Source: Terriglobia bacterium (GTDB lineage: Bacteria > Acidobacteriota > Terriglobia > Bryobacterales > Bryobacteraceae). Taken from it: a stretch of DNA of 64,000 nt. Below the pieces are notes generated by a model that did no database searches, was not told the DNA's origin, and saw nothing but the letters and a program-made list of their open reading frames with translations. Below, one piece after another: positions 25,499 to 34,628 of this stretch. Position numbers and translations under genes: made by a program. The stretch is from positions 1 through 64,000 of the forward strand of contig JAIQFE010000026.1 in NCBI GenBank assembly GCA_020073445.1, written 5' to 3'. Within the stretch, counting starts at the first letter, position 1. The number at the start of each line of letters is the position of its first letter.

Positions 25499-27286
25499 TC
25501 AGAGTCCAGACTTCCGCAGAAGGAGCGCCCAGTCATCACCTACCGGAGCTGGGGGCGAAATCCACAATGCGGTCGCCTTGATTGAAGGTAGGGGAGTCTT
25601 CTTGCCAGTAACCGCGTTCATCCATGTACCAGCATACCGGCCTGGCTGAAGCTTCAGCTCGACTTTGCCTCCATGTGGGAGATAAACCGCGTAGAGCTCC
25701 CCGGGTTTGGCCATGCAGTAGTTGCCGTTATTCACTAATTCATCATGAGGCTCAGTCTTCCACCAATCGAAGCTCGTGAAGAAGTCGACCATGTGCGCGT
25801 ACCCTTCGAACATAGTCATAGTCTCATCCCCTCTACCGTTCATCCATCCGCCACCTGTGTCCGGCCAGATGTTGGTTCCGCGCCGCGCCGTCTCGCCCGC
25901 GGTCTGGTAACCCCCGGCCATCACGATCTCCCAAGCGGTCCGGCGAAGCGTATCGGCTGAGTCGGACCCTGGTCCTTTGGCCCACATGGGGTAGTGGTCC
26001 TCATAGCCGTATTCTTCGTTGGTCTGCGGTATGATTCTGCCGAGACGCTCTTGCTCCTTTCGCTGGGACAGCATGAAGCTGTGCTGATCTCGCGACCATT
26101 CCTGAAAGGAGGTGAAGTCAAACCAGTCCGACCGACGGTCTTGGTGCACGTTATCAACCGGATGACTGGTAGCCAGGTGATGGTATGGATCCCACGCTTT
26201 GATGAGAGTTCCTGTGGTGTGCGTCCATTCGTCGTCCCTGTAGCTATCGAGATCATCGCCGAGATCCCAAGTGATGTTTGAGAAAGCGCCGAGCCGCGCA
26301 ACGGCGTAACGGATAAAGCGCCGCTCATCAGCACTGCCGGGCGCAGGATGGACACGGCTGTCATTCATGTCCAGGACTAGCGAGAAAATCACGTCCCGAT
26401 CTCGGGCGAACTTAAGTGCTCGCTCGAGTTTCTGCCAATAGGAGACGCGGAAGCGACTATAGTCGAATCCGGGATGATAGATATCCTCAACTTGGCCAAG
26501 CTCGCCAAGCGAGTCGAAGAAATCTCGGCCAATCCCAATGCCGAAGCGCTGTCCGGCTCGCCCCAGATAATGGAGAAGGCGTGCGTCCCTGCGGGACGGC
26601 CACGGAGTTGAGATTGGCGTCCAGCTATCCCCCGCCATGACCGGCTCACCAAAGTATCGGTTCGTCCTTCCGGCAATCGTGACCCGGATTCGGTTGACCT
26701 TAAGACGATGGAGGCGCTCGATGCTCGATCGGATAACATCTTCATCCCGCCAGCCCATCAGCCAATACGCCGTCGTACCGTTGAAGAAGTAGTGCTCACC
26801 AGTGCCTTTCCATACGAAGTGCCAGCGGTTTTCAGGATCGATGCGAATGGGACCGCGGCGGTGGCCTTCTGTTACACGGAACTTGCCAGTAGACGTTGCT
26901 GTCGACCATCCTTGGTGATACTCAACAGAGTAGGTGTACTCGCCAGCGGCCGGTGGCATGAACCGAACGTGGTATACGCTCCCGTCCTCCGAATCAGAGA
27001 ACCCTTCCACCTGCCAGCGCCTTTCTGCTCCTTCAAACTTGCCGCGAATGGCCGCGTCGGTGAAAGGATTGGATGCATGGGGGCTCGAGACCTGGGCTGT
27101 AACCTCCAAAAAATCATAGGCTTCCAAATCCATGGCGGACTGCTGAAAAACGACCGCTCGGGGAGGGGAAGCGCGAGAAATGAAGAGTATTGCCGCACCC
27201 GCTACGAGCAGCAGAAAAAGGCGAGTCGGCGAAAGAATCCGGCCGCGCCGATTCTCATTGCCTTGAGTAACAGGAACGCGGCGCAC
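25499..27286 (-). CDS. Apiosidase-like glycoside hydrolase, DUF5060/DUF4038 type (595 aa)
   Basis: An N-terminal hydrophobic helix (LFLLLVAGAAILFIS, about 23-37) exports or anchors the protein. A DUF5060-like beta domain (about 50-145: FLEVTAQVSSP, GEYTYSVEY) precedes a DUF4038-type TIM barrel (about 150-490: GEHYFFNGTTAYWLMGW, NRIRVTIAGR, ITWDLGDDLDSY, TNEEYGYEDHYP). A C-terminal 'putative collagen-binding' style beta domain ends it (about 505-585: VYLPHGGKVELKLQPGRYAG). Glu in the NEEYG motif is a candidate catalytic residue. Families with this layout cleave plant-type or EPS side chains; the substrate here is unknown. It is alone on the minus strand among plus-strand genes. Confidence 0.85.
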   Translation of the reverse strand: MRRVPVTQGNENRRGRILSPTRLFLLLVAGAAILFISRASPPRAVVFQQSAMDLEAYDFLEVTAQVSSPHASNPFTDAAIRGKFEGAERRWQVEGFSDSEDGSVYHVRFMPPAAGEYTYSVEYHQGWSTATSTGKFRVTEGHRRGPIRIDPENRWHFVWKGTGEHYFFNGTTAYWLMGWRDEDVIRSSIERLHRLKVNRIRVTIAGRTNRYFGEPVMAGDSWTPISTPWPSRRDARLLHYLGRAGQRFGIGIGRDFFDSLGELGQVEDIYHPGFDYSRFRVSYWQKLERALKFARDRDVIFSLVLDMNDSRVHPAPGSADERRFIRYAVARLGAFSNITWDLGDDLDSYRDDEWTHTTGTLIKAWDPYHHLATSHPVDNVHQDRRSDWFDFTSFQEWSRDQHSFMLSQRKEQERLGRIIPQTNEEYGYEDHYPMWAKGPGSDSADTLRRTAWEIVMAGGYQTAGETARRGTNIWPDTGGGWMNGRGDETMTMFEGYAHMVDFFTSFDWWKTEPHDELVNNGNYCMAKPGELYAVYLPHGGKVELKLQPGRYAGTWMNAVTGKKTPLPSIKATALWISPPAPVGDDWALLLRKSGL

Positions 27287-27814
27287 CAGAGCTTTTAGTA
27301 CCGTCCAGGCAGGGTCAGCGAGCAGAAATAAGTGCCCGCTTTCAACCGATGATGCCCTAGATGATCCCGCAGGCGGTACAACCCTTCGACGCTTTTTCGG
27401 ATGTCCGCCACGTGAGGCCGACTCAGACTTTGGTCCAGGCCCAACCCGAACATCTCTACCTCATCACCTAACCATAAACCGGGTTTGCAAGTTGGATGCA
27501 ATCGCTTAGTCCCAGGAAACTATTCCCCCAAATCGATCCATCCTAATGACGGAAAGAACCACTGGACTTTGCTCCGATCAAGCATTACAATTTAATAATA
27601 CTTGGACTTGACGCTTTGACTCTGGGGTGAGCCGGACCGTCAATCTTGCAAGACGGGGCGAAACGCCTGGGTACTTCCAGATAGAGAGAACGCTCGAACT
27701 CTCTTCTACTTGTGCGCCGGGGTTGACTCAGTTCTGGAACTCTTTACCCGCGAGAATTCGCGGGGCTTATGAAGACGGGGAGTCTCGTCGATTCGCGTAC
27801 ATGAATAACGCTTA
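27287..27814. other. Intergenic region of 528 bases
   Basis: This gap separates the minus-strand hydrolase from the plus-strand membrane protein gene, so it should contain divergent promoters. An AT-rich patch (27587-27600, acaatttaataata) is the best promoter-like spot. A possible small minus-strand ORF at 27295-27501 is listed separately; otherwise I see nothing of coding quality. Confidence 0.4.
27295..27501 (-). CDS. Small ORF of doubtful status upstream of the hydrolase (68 aa)
   Basis: The frame ends eight bases before the start of the glycoside hydrolase gene, which would suit translational coupling. Its sequence (VADIRKSVEGLYRLRDHLGH, LKAGTYFCSLTLPGRY) looks more protein-like than most shadows here. 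I recognise no family, the ATG has no clear ribosome binding site, and the first 20 residues look random. It may be a gene remnant. Confidence 0.25.
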   Translation of the reverse strand: MHPTCKPGLWLGDEVEMFGLGLDQSLSRPHVADIRKSVEGLYRLRDHLGHHRLKAGTYFCSLTLPGRY

Positions 27815-28297
27815 ATGAAAAAGAGAAAAGCCAGCCTTCTCGACAGGTTCCTTGTTGGCATGGATACATCTCCATGGGACGCCGTTTGTCGCATGGCGAT
27901 TGGCTTCGTCACCCCCTCTTTAACTTCAGTGGTGTGGGGCGAGGATCCTTCGGATTGGGCTCTGCCTGGGTCACTCGTCGGCACCCTTCTGATGCTTCGG
28001 GTAGTCCCGGCTGTTGTCCGGAAGGTTGTGCCGTTTTCCGCGCACGTCCGAGCGGTGTGGGCGGGCCGCCGTCAAATCGCCAAGCGTTACGATTCTTACC
28101 AATGGAGGAAGCTGTTTTGGATCGGTTTTGGCCTAGTACTATACACTGCTTTTTCAGGGCAGGTCTCGACTTCCAGGGCCGCGACCTCCTCCCTGTGCCT
28201 CCTGGCTGGAGGACTCGGACTAGCGCGGTGGCGTGTCGTAGCCTCGCAATGGACGCTTCGGCAATTCCTCCGAATCGGCAATGCGATACCAGAGTGA
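27815..28297 (+). CDS. Small inner-membrane protein of unknown function (160 aa)
   Basis: The protein has a charged N-terminus, two or three hydrophobic stretches (LPGSLVGTLLMLRVVPAVV, KLFWIGFGLVLYTAFSG, SSLCLLAGGLGLARW) and an amphipathic middle with WRKLFWIG. No family is recognised. Composition and codon use look coding, and no competing frame is better. Downstream, after 120 bases, is the duplicated-domain protein on the same strand. Confidence 0.6.
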   Translation: MKKRKASLLDRFLVGMDTSPWDAVCRMAIGFVTPSLTSVVWGEDPSDWALPGSLVGTLLMLRVVPAVVRKVVPFSAHVRAVWAGRRQIAKRYDSYQWRKLFWIGFGLVLYTAFSGQVSTSRAATSSLCLLAGGLGLARWRVVASQWTLRQFLRIGNAIPE

Positions 28298-28417
28298 CAA
28301 TCGATTGAGTGAGCTGATTGAACTCAGGAAACAGTCGGCTAGCATCGGCAAGGTTCCAATACAGACGCCAGATCTTCCATCTGCGCGTTGACCTCTAGAG
28401 ATTTGTGAGGAGGTCTC

Positions 28418-29623
28418 TTGCCGCGGGTTCTGGCAGGACAAGAACGTGTTCAGGGAGATGGACGATTCGACGACTTCCTGAGCCGGAGGGGATTTGAGGG
28501 TCGAGAAAATTTGACATCATTTTCTATGAAAGCCAGTTCAGTATTTCGTGCAGGCGAATGGGTTGAAGTTCGCAGCAAAGAGGATATTTTAAGGACCCTG
28601 GACAACAGAGGTCAGCTGGAAGAGCTGCCCTTCATGCCGGAGATGTTTGAATTTTGCGGCCAACGGTTCCGCGTTTTCAAACGGGCACACAAGACGTGCG
28701 ATCCGCCCAACGGCTTTGGTGGCCGGCGAATGCTCCACGCAGTTCATCTGGAAGGGGTTCGCTGCGATGGGAAAGCTCACGGTGGATGCGAAGCCCGTTG
28801 TTTGGTCTTTTGGAAAGAGGCATGGCTCAAGAAGGTAGATGACGAGACTGAGTCCGGAGCGAAGCCGCAGCAAGCCTCCATACCTGACGCTCGATTTGAG
28901 GGCCGCCGCGGGTGTACGGAGTCGGATGTTGTCGCGGGAACGCGCAGCCGCGATGATCGCGAGAATTCAGGCGAACAAATCTTCATTTGCCAATCCAGTC
29001 AGTTGTCTCAAGCGACGCAACCCATACAGAAGTGGGATCTGTACCAGTACGCGGAAGATTATCTATCTGGGAACGTACCGCTGTTGTCTTTGCTGACCAC
29101 GTTTCTGCTTTTCGTGTACCGTGAGATCGAGTCTGCCGGCCTTGGTCTGGGATCAGCCCTAAGGTGGGTCTATGACATCATCCAGAGACTGTATGGAGGT
29201 ACCCCATACCCTTGGCGTATTGGGAAGATTGCCGCAGGAGCCACAACTCCATCTGCGAAACTTGATCTCCAACCGGGAGAGCTGGTCAGGATCCGGAATT
29301 ACAACGAGATTCTGCCAACAGTCAATGAGAATGGTTACAATCGAGGCATGTCATTTGACCCAGAAATGGTCCCCTATTGCGGCCGAACATATCGCGTATT
29401 AGCTCGCATAAACCAGATAATCAACGAAAAGACAGGTAAGATGCAGCGCTTTAAGAACGAATGTATTGTGCTCGATGGAGTAGTCTGCATGGCCTGTTAT
29501 GCGAGATACCGTCGATTTTGTCCGAGAAGCATTTATCCCTACTGGAGAGAGATTTGGCTCGAGCGTGTTGGCCCGAATACCTCGAGTTCCAATGGGGCGG
29601 ACTTAGCCGCCGCTCGTCGCTGA
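28418..29623 (+). CDS. Protein with two copies of a Cys-rich SH3-like domain (401 aa)
   Basis: The two halves are homologous. Copy 1 (about 40-140) has FRAGEWVEVRSKEDILRTLD, then MPEMFEFCGQRFRVFKRAHK and VRCDGKAHGGCEARCLVFWK. Copy 2 (about 285-390) has LQPGELVRIRNYNEILPTVN, then DPEMVPYCGRTYRVLARINQ and VVCMACYARYRRFCPRSIYP. Each ends W(K/R)E(A/I)WLE/KxV. Four spaced Cys per copy suggest a metal site, and the first strand resembles a KOW/SH3 barrel. A linker of ~145 residues includes one possible membrane segment (LLSLLTTFLLFVYREIES). Function is unknown; I associate such domains with EPS loci, as here. The TTG start at 28418 has AGGAGG four bases upstream; the ATG at 28526 is the alternative. 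Confidence 0.75.
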   Translation: MPRVLAGQERVQGDGRFDDFLSRRGFEGRENLTSFSMKASSVFRAGEWVEVRSKEDILRTLDNRGQLEELPFMPEMFEFCGQRFRVFKRAHKTCDPPNGFGGRRMLHAVHLEGVRCDGKAHGGCEARCLVFWKEAWLKKVDDETESGAKPQQASIPDARFEGRRGCTESDVVAGTRSRDDRENSGEQIFICQSSQLSQATQPIQKWDLYQYAEDYLSGNVPLLSLLTTFLLFVYREIESAGLGLGSALRWVYDIIQRLYGGTPYPWRIGKIAAGATTPSAKLDLQPGELVRIRNYNEILPTVNENGYNRGMSFDPEMVPYCGRTYRVLARINQIINEKTGKMQRFKNECIVLDGVVCMACYARYRRFCPRSIYPYWREIWLERVGPNTSSSNGADLAAARR

Positions 29624-29671
29624 GAAGCTGGCGTTCCCTATTTCGTGTGGATCGAGGGTTAACCGTACTTC

Positions 29672-29702
29672 TTGCCTGGATTCGATAATTTAAGCCAGGC
29701 AA
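29672..29702. repeat. Inverted repeat between convergent genes
   Basis: TTGCCTGG and CCAGGCAA form an 8-bp perfect stem with a 15-base loop between the stop codons of the plus-strand duplicated-domain gene and the minus-strand TPR lipoprotein gene. Position fits a shared terminator, but the run of six A after it is on the wrong strand for an intrinsic terminator of the plus-strand gene. Confidence 0.4.
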
Positions 29703-29777
29703 AAAAGTGAAGGTTATCAGATCGGCAGGGGAGAAGAAGCGACGAGGCGGGGCGGCTTGACGGGTAGGAGAGACTTT

Positions 29778-31958
29778 TTAGGGGGTCACGCGGGAGATCC
29801 GATCGAGGGCAGCCTTAGCATCCGCGGCATAGGCGAAGCTTGGCTCCCGCTGCATTGCCTGTTGCAGTGATCGTTGGGCGGACCGAGGCTGACCTGCGGC
29901 GATGTAAGCCATTCCGAGGTGGTAATGATACACGGCATAGTTCGGAGCTTTTTGCACACTCTGCTCTAAGTGCGTGACGGCGGCCCGGGCCAACCCTAAC
30001 TTGTAATAGGACCATCCGAGTATGTCAATGGCTGCGGGATCATTGGGAAGTTTCTGCTTGGCTGTTTGGGCCAGGGACAGGGCAACATTGACGTCACCGC
30101 CGTGCTCGAGGTAGAGAAAGGCGAGCTCCATCGCCACCTGTGGCGAGGCCGGATCGATTTGGTGAGCCTTCTCGAACAGTTTCTTAGCTTCGTCCCAGTT
30201 ACCTTCCTTCTTGTACCATGCCTCGAGCACAAGGTAATTCGCTAACATGTGTGGATTCATTTCAATCGCAGTGCGCAGATCCGTCTTCGCCTTGTCGATC
30301 GAGCCTCTGGCATAGTCGATGTTGGCGAGCAGAGTGTACCCATCCGGTGTTTTCGGATCGAGCGTCATGGCTTGCTTGAGACTCGCGTCTGCTTTATCCA
30401 AATCCTTCAGATCGTAGTAGCTCGCCGCCAAAAGGAAGTGCAATCCGGCGTTCTGAGGATGTTGTGACAGCAACTGTGAAATTCGCTGTGCGACGTCCTT
30501 GGTTTTGCCCTGTTGGGAGTAAAGTCTCACGAGCAGCGCCAGGGCGGGTAGAGACGTCGGATCACGTTCTAACGCTGCCTGCAGCATCGCCTCTCCCGGG
30601 CGTAGTTCGCCTTTTGCAAGCAAGGCCTGCGCGCTCGCATAGTATCCGAGCGGCGATTTCTGATTCTTCGTTGCCAGGTCCGCCAGACGGAGAGACTCGT
30701 CATAATTCCCACGCTTGGCTTGGAGGTCGGACAAAGCCGCCGCGGCTTCCGTCATTCCGGGATTCAACTCAAGCGCACGGGAGAAAGATAGTTTCGCGGA
30801 GTCGGAAAGCCCCATCGACCTCTGCGCAACACCGAGAAAATAATAGGTGCGGCCGGATCTCGGGTCCACTTTGGCTGCTCCTTCCAGGGCGGCTGCGGCC
30901 TGCTGGTACCTGCCCTGTGCAATGTTGATCCTGCCGCTAACCACCAACGCCCGCGCATCCTCAGAATTGACCTTCAAGACCTCTTGATTGACAGCCTCCG
31001 CTTCCTGCACACGGTGCAGGTCGATGAGGGTCTCGGCGAGATACAACTTGGCCGAGCCGTCTTTTGGTTTTGAAGTGGCGAGCGACTGGAATTCTTTGGC
31101 GGCTTTCTCCTTCTGGCCGGTGGATGCATAGAAGAGACCTAGAGCTTGGTAGGCCTGTGGATCCTCGGGTGCAATCGCCTTCACATGCTCATAGAGTCCT
31201 TCCGCTTCTGACAATCTGTCCGTGGTTACGAGCACGCTTCCCAGCAGAAGTTGCGGCAGGACAGAATTAGGCTCGAGTGATGAGGCGCCCCTGAGTGCGG
31301 CTTCTGCCTCCGCCGTTTTACGCTGCGAGAGATAGAAGAGACCTAGCGTCACACGAGCTTGGGCAGATTTCGGGTTGACTTCGACCGCTCTCTTGTAGCT
31401 TGCCTCGGCGGCGTCAGGCCTGGCCGAAGCGAGGTTCACGGCTCCAAGACTGGCGTAGTACTCAACCTTCTGAGGATCCAAATCGATGGCCTTCTGAAAA
31501 TCCAGTGCGGCCTTCGAGTAGTCATTCGCTAGGGCATGTCTTTGCCCAAAGATTACGTGGGCCTGGGCATTCTTGGGGTCCTTGTCGAGGACTTGCTCGG
31601 CCATCGTTTGCGCGCGGTCGTATTCCTTACGATCGATAAGCAGCGCCGCCAATTGAAGCTGCGCATCCACATTGCCGGCATCGAGCGAAACCGACTCCTC
31701 GAAGTCACGATACGCTGCCGCGCGGTTTCCGAGGCTCATGTAAGCCCGAGCAAGTTGATAGTGGGCTGTAGCAGACTTCGGATCGATCTGCACCGCGTTA
31801 CGAAACTCGATTACGGCCTCCTGGTACTTGCCTGCTTTGATGTAGGTCTCTCCGCTCGCCAGGAAAGTGAGCATCCGTGCGTGGGGGGCCGTCGAACAGG
31901 AGGCCAAGAGCAGAATGCCTAGCGTAACGTTGCACTTCCCAATCGTGAGCCGTTTCAT
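29778..31958 (-). CDS. TPR-repeat lipoprotein, PrsT-like (726 aa)
   Basis: The N-terminus is a lipoprotein signal with lipobox LASC (Cys21). The rest is about 19-20 tandem tetratricopeptide repeats with regular A-x-x-x-Y/L-G and P-x-x-A/P signatures (AHYQLARAYMSLGNRAAAYR, VEYYASLGAVNLASARPDAA). The protein would sit on the periplasmic face of a membrane and organise a complex. A long TPR protein beside an exosortase corresponds to PrsT in the PEP-CTERM/EPS loci. It is the last gene of the 34-kb minus-strand run. Confidence 0.9.
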   Translation of the reverse strand: MKRLTIGKCNVTLGILLLASCSTAPHARMLTFLASGETYIKAGKYQEAVIEFRNAVQIDPKSATAHYQLARAYMSLGNRAAAYRDFEESVSLDAGNVDAQLQLAALLIDRKEYDRAQTMAEQVLDKDPKNAQAHVIFGQRHALANDYSKAALDFQKAIDLDPQKVEYYASLGAVNLASARPDAAEASYKRAVEVNPKSAQARVTLGLFYLSQRKTAEAEAALRGASSLEPNSVLPQLLLGSVLVTTDRLSEAEGLYEHVKAIAPEDPQAYQALGLFYASTGQKEKAAKEFQSLATSKPKDGSAKLYLAETLIDLHRVQEAEAVNQEVLKVNSEDARALVVSGRINIAQGRYQQAAAALEGAAKVDPRSGRTYYFLGVAQRSMGLSDSAKLSFSRALELNPGMTEAAAALSDLQAKRGNYDESLRLADLATKNQKSPLGYYASAQALLAKGELRPGEAMLQAALERDPTSLPALALLVRLYSQQGKTKDVAQRISQLLSQHPQNAGLHFLLAASYYDLKDLDKADASLKQAMTLDPKTPDGYTLLANIDYARGSIDKAKTDLRTAIEMNPHMLANYLVLEAWYKKEGNWDEAKKLFEKAHQIDPASPQVAMELAFLYLEHGGDVNVALSLAQTAKQKLPNDPAAIDILGWSYYKLGLARAAVTHLEQSVQKAPNYAVYHYHLGMAYIAAGQPRSAQRSLQQAMQREPSFAYAADAKAALDRISRVTP

Positions 31959-32116
31959 AAAAGTGCTGTTGAAAAATTGAGGCCTAGCTTATCAGTTGTA
32001 GTATCATCAGTCCAATGGGCTGCGGTACCAGGAGCCTATATTTTGGCGCTACAACCCAATGCAGAACTTTCGAGTGCGACTTCCCCGCCACGGACAGGAT
32101 CTACGCTTACCACAGG

Positions 32117-33058
32117 CTAACCGTTCGTGCCCCTATCGTTTTCCAACGTCACCGAGGCTTGTTCATCGGGAATCGCTTCCGATCTGCGTAACACCCAGAG
32201 CGTCAATCCCATCATTCCGATTGCCGGTAGTGTAAATGCCAGTCCACCGCGATGGTGAAGGGAACCGTACAAGAAACCGGGGTCCACATGTATTGCAAGC
32301 CATGAAAGAGTAACAATCCTTATCGCGTTCTTTAATATCGAAACGGGGACGATAATAAGCACAAAGCACGCCCTACGCCAGCTCGTACGAACGAACAAGT
32401 ATCCCACTAGTAGACTACACACAAGTAGTGAGGCACTCGACCGTATGCCACTGCATTCCTGGGCGATTTCGATATCGACACCTGGCAGGGAGAATTGAAA
32501 TCCCGTTCTCAAAAACGGGACGCCGATTATGCGAAACAGGCGAGCGGTTGCATCCGCAGATGCCTGCTGCAAGAAGAAGACGATGTCATGCATCGCTCTT
32601 CCGGGAAGCGGAATCATCAGAAGAAGAAATGCTGCGGGAAAGGCCGCTGCCTTGAGGGATTCCGCGCCGTAACACGAAGCGAACACCGCAACCCACGACA
32701 ATAACAAGGCCAACAGGTCCAGGGAAAGGCCAGCGCTCCGGCCGAGGAGAGACGCCGCCCCAATTAAGGACGCAAGAGATGCTGCGATTGTCAACAGCGA
32801 CAATTCGAAGGTGCCAAAATATCTGGTTTTTTGTGAAAATATGCTTTCCTTCTTCAACCACACAAGGAAGAAGCTAATAAGGGGTACTGCGAGGGTGTAA
32901 GAGTATTGTTCATCGCTAACTGCAAGGCTTACAAAACTCCTCAAGGGAACAAAAAAGATGGCAAGCGAGACAAACCACCAGAGCAAGAAACGCAGGTGCT
33001 GGCTGCTGGGATGAGCTGGCGCGCGTCCCAGAACTCTGCGGCTAAAGTAGTTTGCCAT
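32117..33058 (-). CDS. Exosortase (EpsH family), inner-membrane cysteine transpeptidase (313 aa)
   Basis: The multi-pass protein has the three catalytic positions of the exosortase/archaeosortase family in order: Cys in QECSGIRSS, Arg in LKNAIRIVTLSW, and His in YGSLHHRGGLAF. The last two are in transmembrane or flanking segments. The family cleaves short C-terminal signals (PEP-CTERM and variants) and transfers the protein, often onto an EPS-related target. No EpsI domain is fused. The frame runs further upstream to 33118, but the ATG at 33058 (MANYFSRRVLG) overlaps the VanZ gene by only 17 bases and is preferred. I saw no PEP-CTERM-like substrate in this window. Confidence 0.88.
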   Translation of the reverse strand: MANYFSRRVLGRAPAHPSSQHLRFLLWWFVSLAIFFVPLRSFVSLAVSDEQYSYTLAVPLISFFLVWLKKESIFSQKTRYFGTFELSLLTIAASLASLIGAASLLGRSAGLSLDLLALLLSWVAVFASCYGAESLKAAAFPAAFLLLMIPLPGRAMHDIVFFLQQASADATARLFRIIGVPFLRTGFQFSLPGVDIEIAQECSGIRSSASLLVCSLLVGYLFVRTSWRRACFVLIIVPVSILKNAIRIVTLSWLAIHVDPGFLYGSLHHRGGLAFTLPAIGMMGLTLWVLRRSEAIPDEQASVTLENDRGTNG

Positions 33059-33530
33059 CGGGACAATCTGCCGGAGAGAGCGTTTCGTCCCTATCGCTTG
33101 ACCGACCGGGTAATGCATAGAGTAGAATCATCGCGAGAACGGCGCCCGAAACATCGATCGCACAGTCGATCAACGAAGGTCCACGACCTGGCACGAAGGA
33201 TTGGTGAAACTCGTCTGTAAACGAGTAGACGGCAGCCGCCGCGATACACAACGCAGCTATGTACACCTGCGATCGTGAACGACTGGGACTTCCGAGAGAA
33301 CGAGAAAGCAAGAACCCGAATATCGCGTACTCGGTCACGTGAGCCAGTTTACGCAAGACAGCGTTCAGAATCCAGAGGGTGTGGCTGGATACACTAACGT
33401 GGAGCAAGCTTAGCACGGTACTAAGCGCAAATCTCGTGTGGTCGATTCCGAAGGATTCGGTCGACAACCAGAACATATGCACAGCCCACAAAACCGTCGA
33501 CAGGCGCCAGGCTATAATCCGCGGGGGCAT
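33042..33530 (-). CDS. VanZ-family membrane protein (162 aa)
   Basis: Four hydrophobic segments and the VanZ-type signatures (LRKLAHVTEYAIFGFLLSR, TDEFHQSFVPGRGPSLIDCA) identify the family. VanZ itself gives weak teicoplanin resistance by an unclear mechanism, and relatives are common in exosortase EPS loci, where their role is unknown. The gene overlaps the following exosortase gene, so the two are co-translated. Confidence 0.88.
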   Translation of the reverse strand: MPPRIIAWRLSTVLWAVHMFWLSTESFGIDHTRFALSTVLSLLHVSVSSHTLWILNAVLRKLAHVTEYAIFGFLLSRSLGSPSRSRSQVYIAALCIAAAAVYSFTDEFHQSFVPGRGPSLIDCAIDVSGAVLAMILLYALPGRSSDRDETLSPADCPDGKLL

Positions 33531-33555
33531 GGGCAGAGCTAATAGGACTTACCAG

Positions 33556-34422
33556 TTATTTCTTGTCGTAATGTCCGTATCCGTAATATTTCGAATAGAC
33601 CTTATTGAGTCGATCCGAGGCATTCAACACGATCCCCAAAACGTGTTTTGGGCCTAGAAGCGAAACGGCTTGATCGATCGCATCCCGCGGTGTGCGGTCC
33701 GCTCGCACTACCAACAAGCTGCCGTCCACTCGTCGCGAAAGTGAGACAGCGTCAGTGAGGGGAATCACAGGCGGCGTGTCGATCAGAATCCAGTCGAAGT
33801 GGGGAGATAGGCTCCGCATGACACTCGAAAACGATTCCGATTCCAACAACTCGGTGGGATTGCTTACGGGCTTTCCAGCTGGCAGTAAGTAGCACCCGAG
33901 CGGCTCGAGGCATCGAAGCAGCGACATCGGATCGTGCTGATTTTCAAGGCATTCCGCGAGTCCCCCTCGCTCCTCAAGCCCTAAACCTTCGGCTAGACTT
34001 GGATGATAAAGATCGGCTTCGATTAGCAGAACGCTACGTTTTCCCCGCTCGGCCAAAGCCGTAGCAAGATTGAGAGCGATTGTTGACTTCCCATCACCAG
34101 GCATCGGGCTCGTGATAAGAAGGCTCTGGAGTTTTGTTAGGTCCTTGAGTTCTCGAAGGCGCATCCGCAGGAGCCTAAGCCTGTCGGCGCCGGACCCCTT
34201 GGGATCGGTCAAAAGAACGAGCCGGCTGCGAGGCTTCACGTGCACGTGCTCGACAGATATCTGTCGGAGCGAGGGGGCGTTGTCGGTGCTAGAGGCCGCT
34301 TCGGTGGATGGCAACCGAGGTCGTTCACGGGTCATATGCCTCGGTTTCAATAGAAGCTGAGCGAAGTTAATCATTTGGATCTTCTCATCGAATGAGAGAG
34401 CACTCTTCCATTCAATCGGCAT
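33556..34422 (-). CDS. Bacterial tyrosine autokinase, CpsD/CapB type (288 aa)
   Basis: A disordered N-terminus (1-75) leads to a P-loop ATPase with Walker A SPMPGDGKST (Lys112), Walker A' LLIEADLYHPS and Walker B ILIDTPPV. The C-terminus has a Tyr cluster (Tyr276, 279, 280, 282, 285), the usual autophosphorylation region. In this type the membrane activator is a separate Wzz-type protein, encoded 207 bases upstream at 34629-36152. Together the two control EPS chain length and export. Walker A' usually reads DADLRRP; here the first Asp is Glu. Confidence 0.93.
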   Translation of the reverse strand: MPIEWKSALSFDEKIQMINFAQLLLKPRHMTRERPRLPSTEAASSTDNAPSLRQISVEHVHVKPRSRLVLLTDPKGSGADRLRLLRMRLRELKDLTKLQSLLITSPMPGDGKSTIALNLATALAERGKRSVLLIEADLYHPSLAEGLGLEERGGLAECLENQHDPMSLLRCLEPLGCYLLPAGKPVSNPTELLESESFSSVMRSLSPHFDWILIDTPPVIPLTDAVSLSRRVDGSLLVVRADRTPRDAIDQAVSLLGPKHVLGIVLNASDRLNKVYSKYYGYGHYDKK

Positions 34423-34628
34423 CTCGACATACTGATATTCGCGCCAGCGATGGCCGATAGTTCAGGTAACCCCTTATCGGTGTCGTCGCGCGTACAGCTA
34501 GTTCTGATCGTGGCCCGCTCCGCCGCACAATAGGGGTTAGCGAGCTTCGCTCCACCGGATTCGCAAGCAACGCGTGGACCGCCGGGCCGTGCTTCTGGTG
34601 GCAGCTAGCTAGATGGAATCTTAGTTCA

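Noticed and set aside
29672-29702. Intrinsic terminator for the plus-strand duplicated-domain gene
   Set aside because: The hairpin is followed by A rather than T on the plus strand, so it is kept only as an inverted repeat.
33188-33204. TGGCACG followed by TTGG, resembling a sigma-54 promoter
   Set aside because: The spacing is one base too long, it is inside the VanZ coding region, and it points opposite to the local genes.
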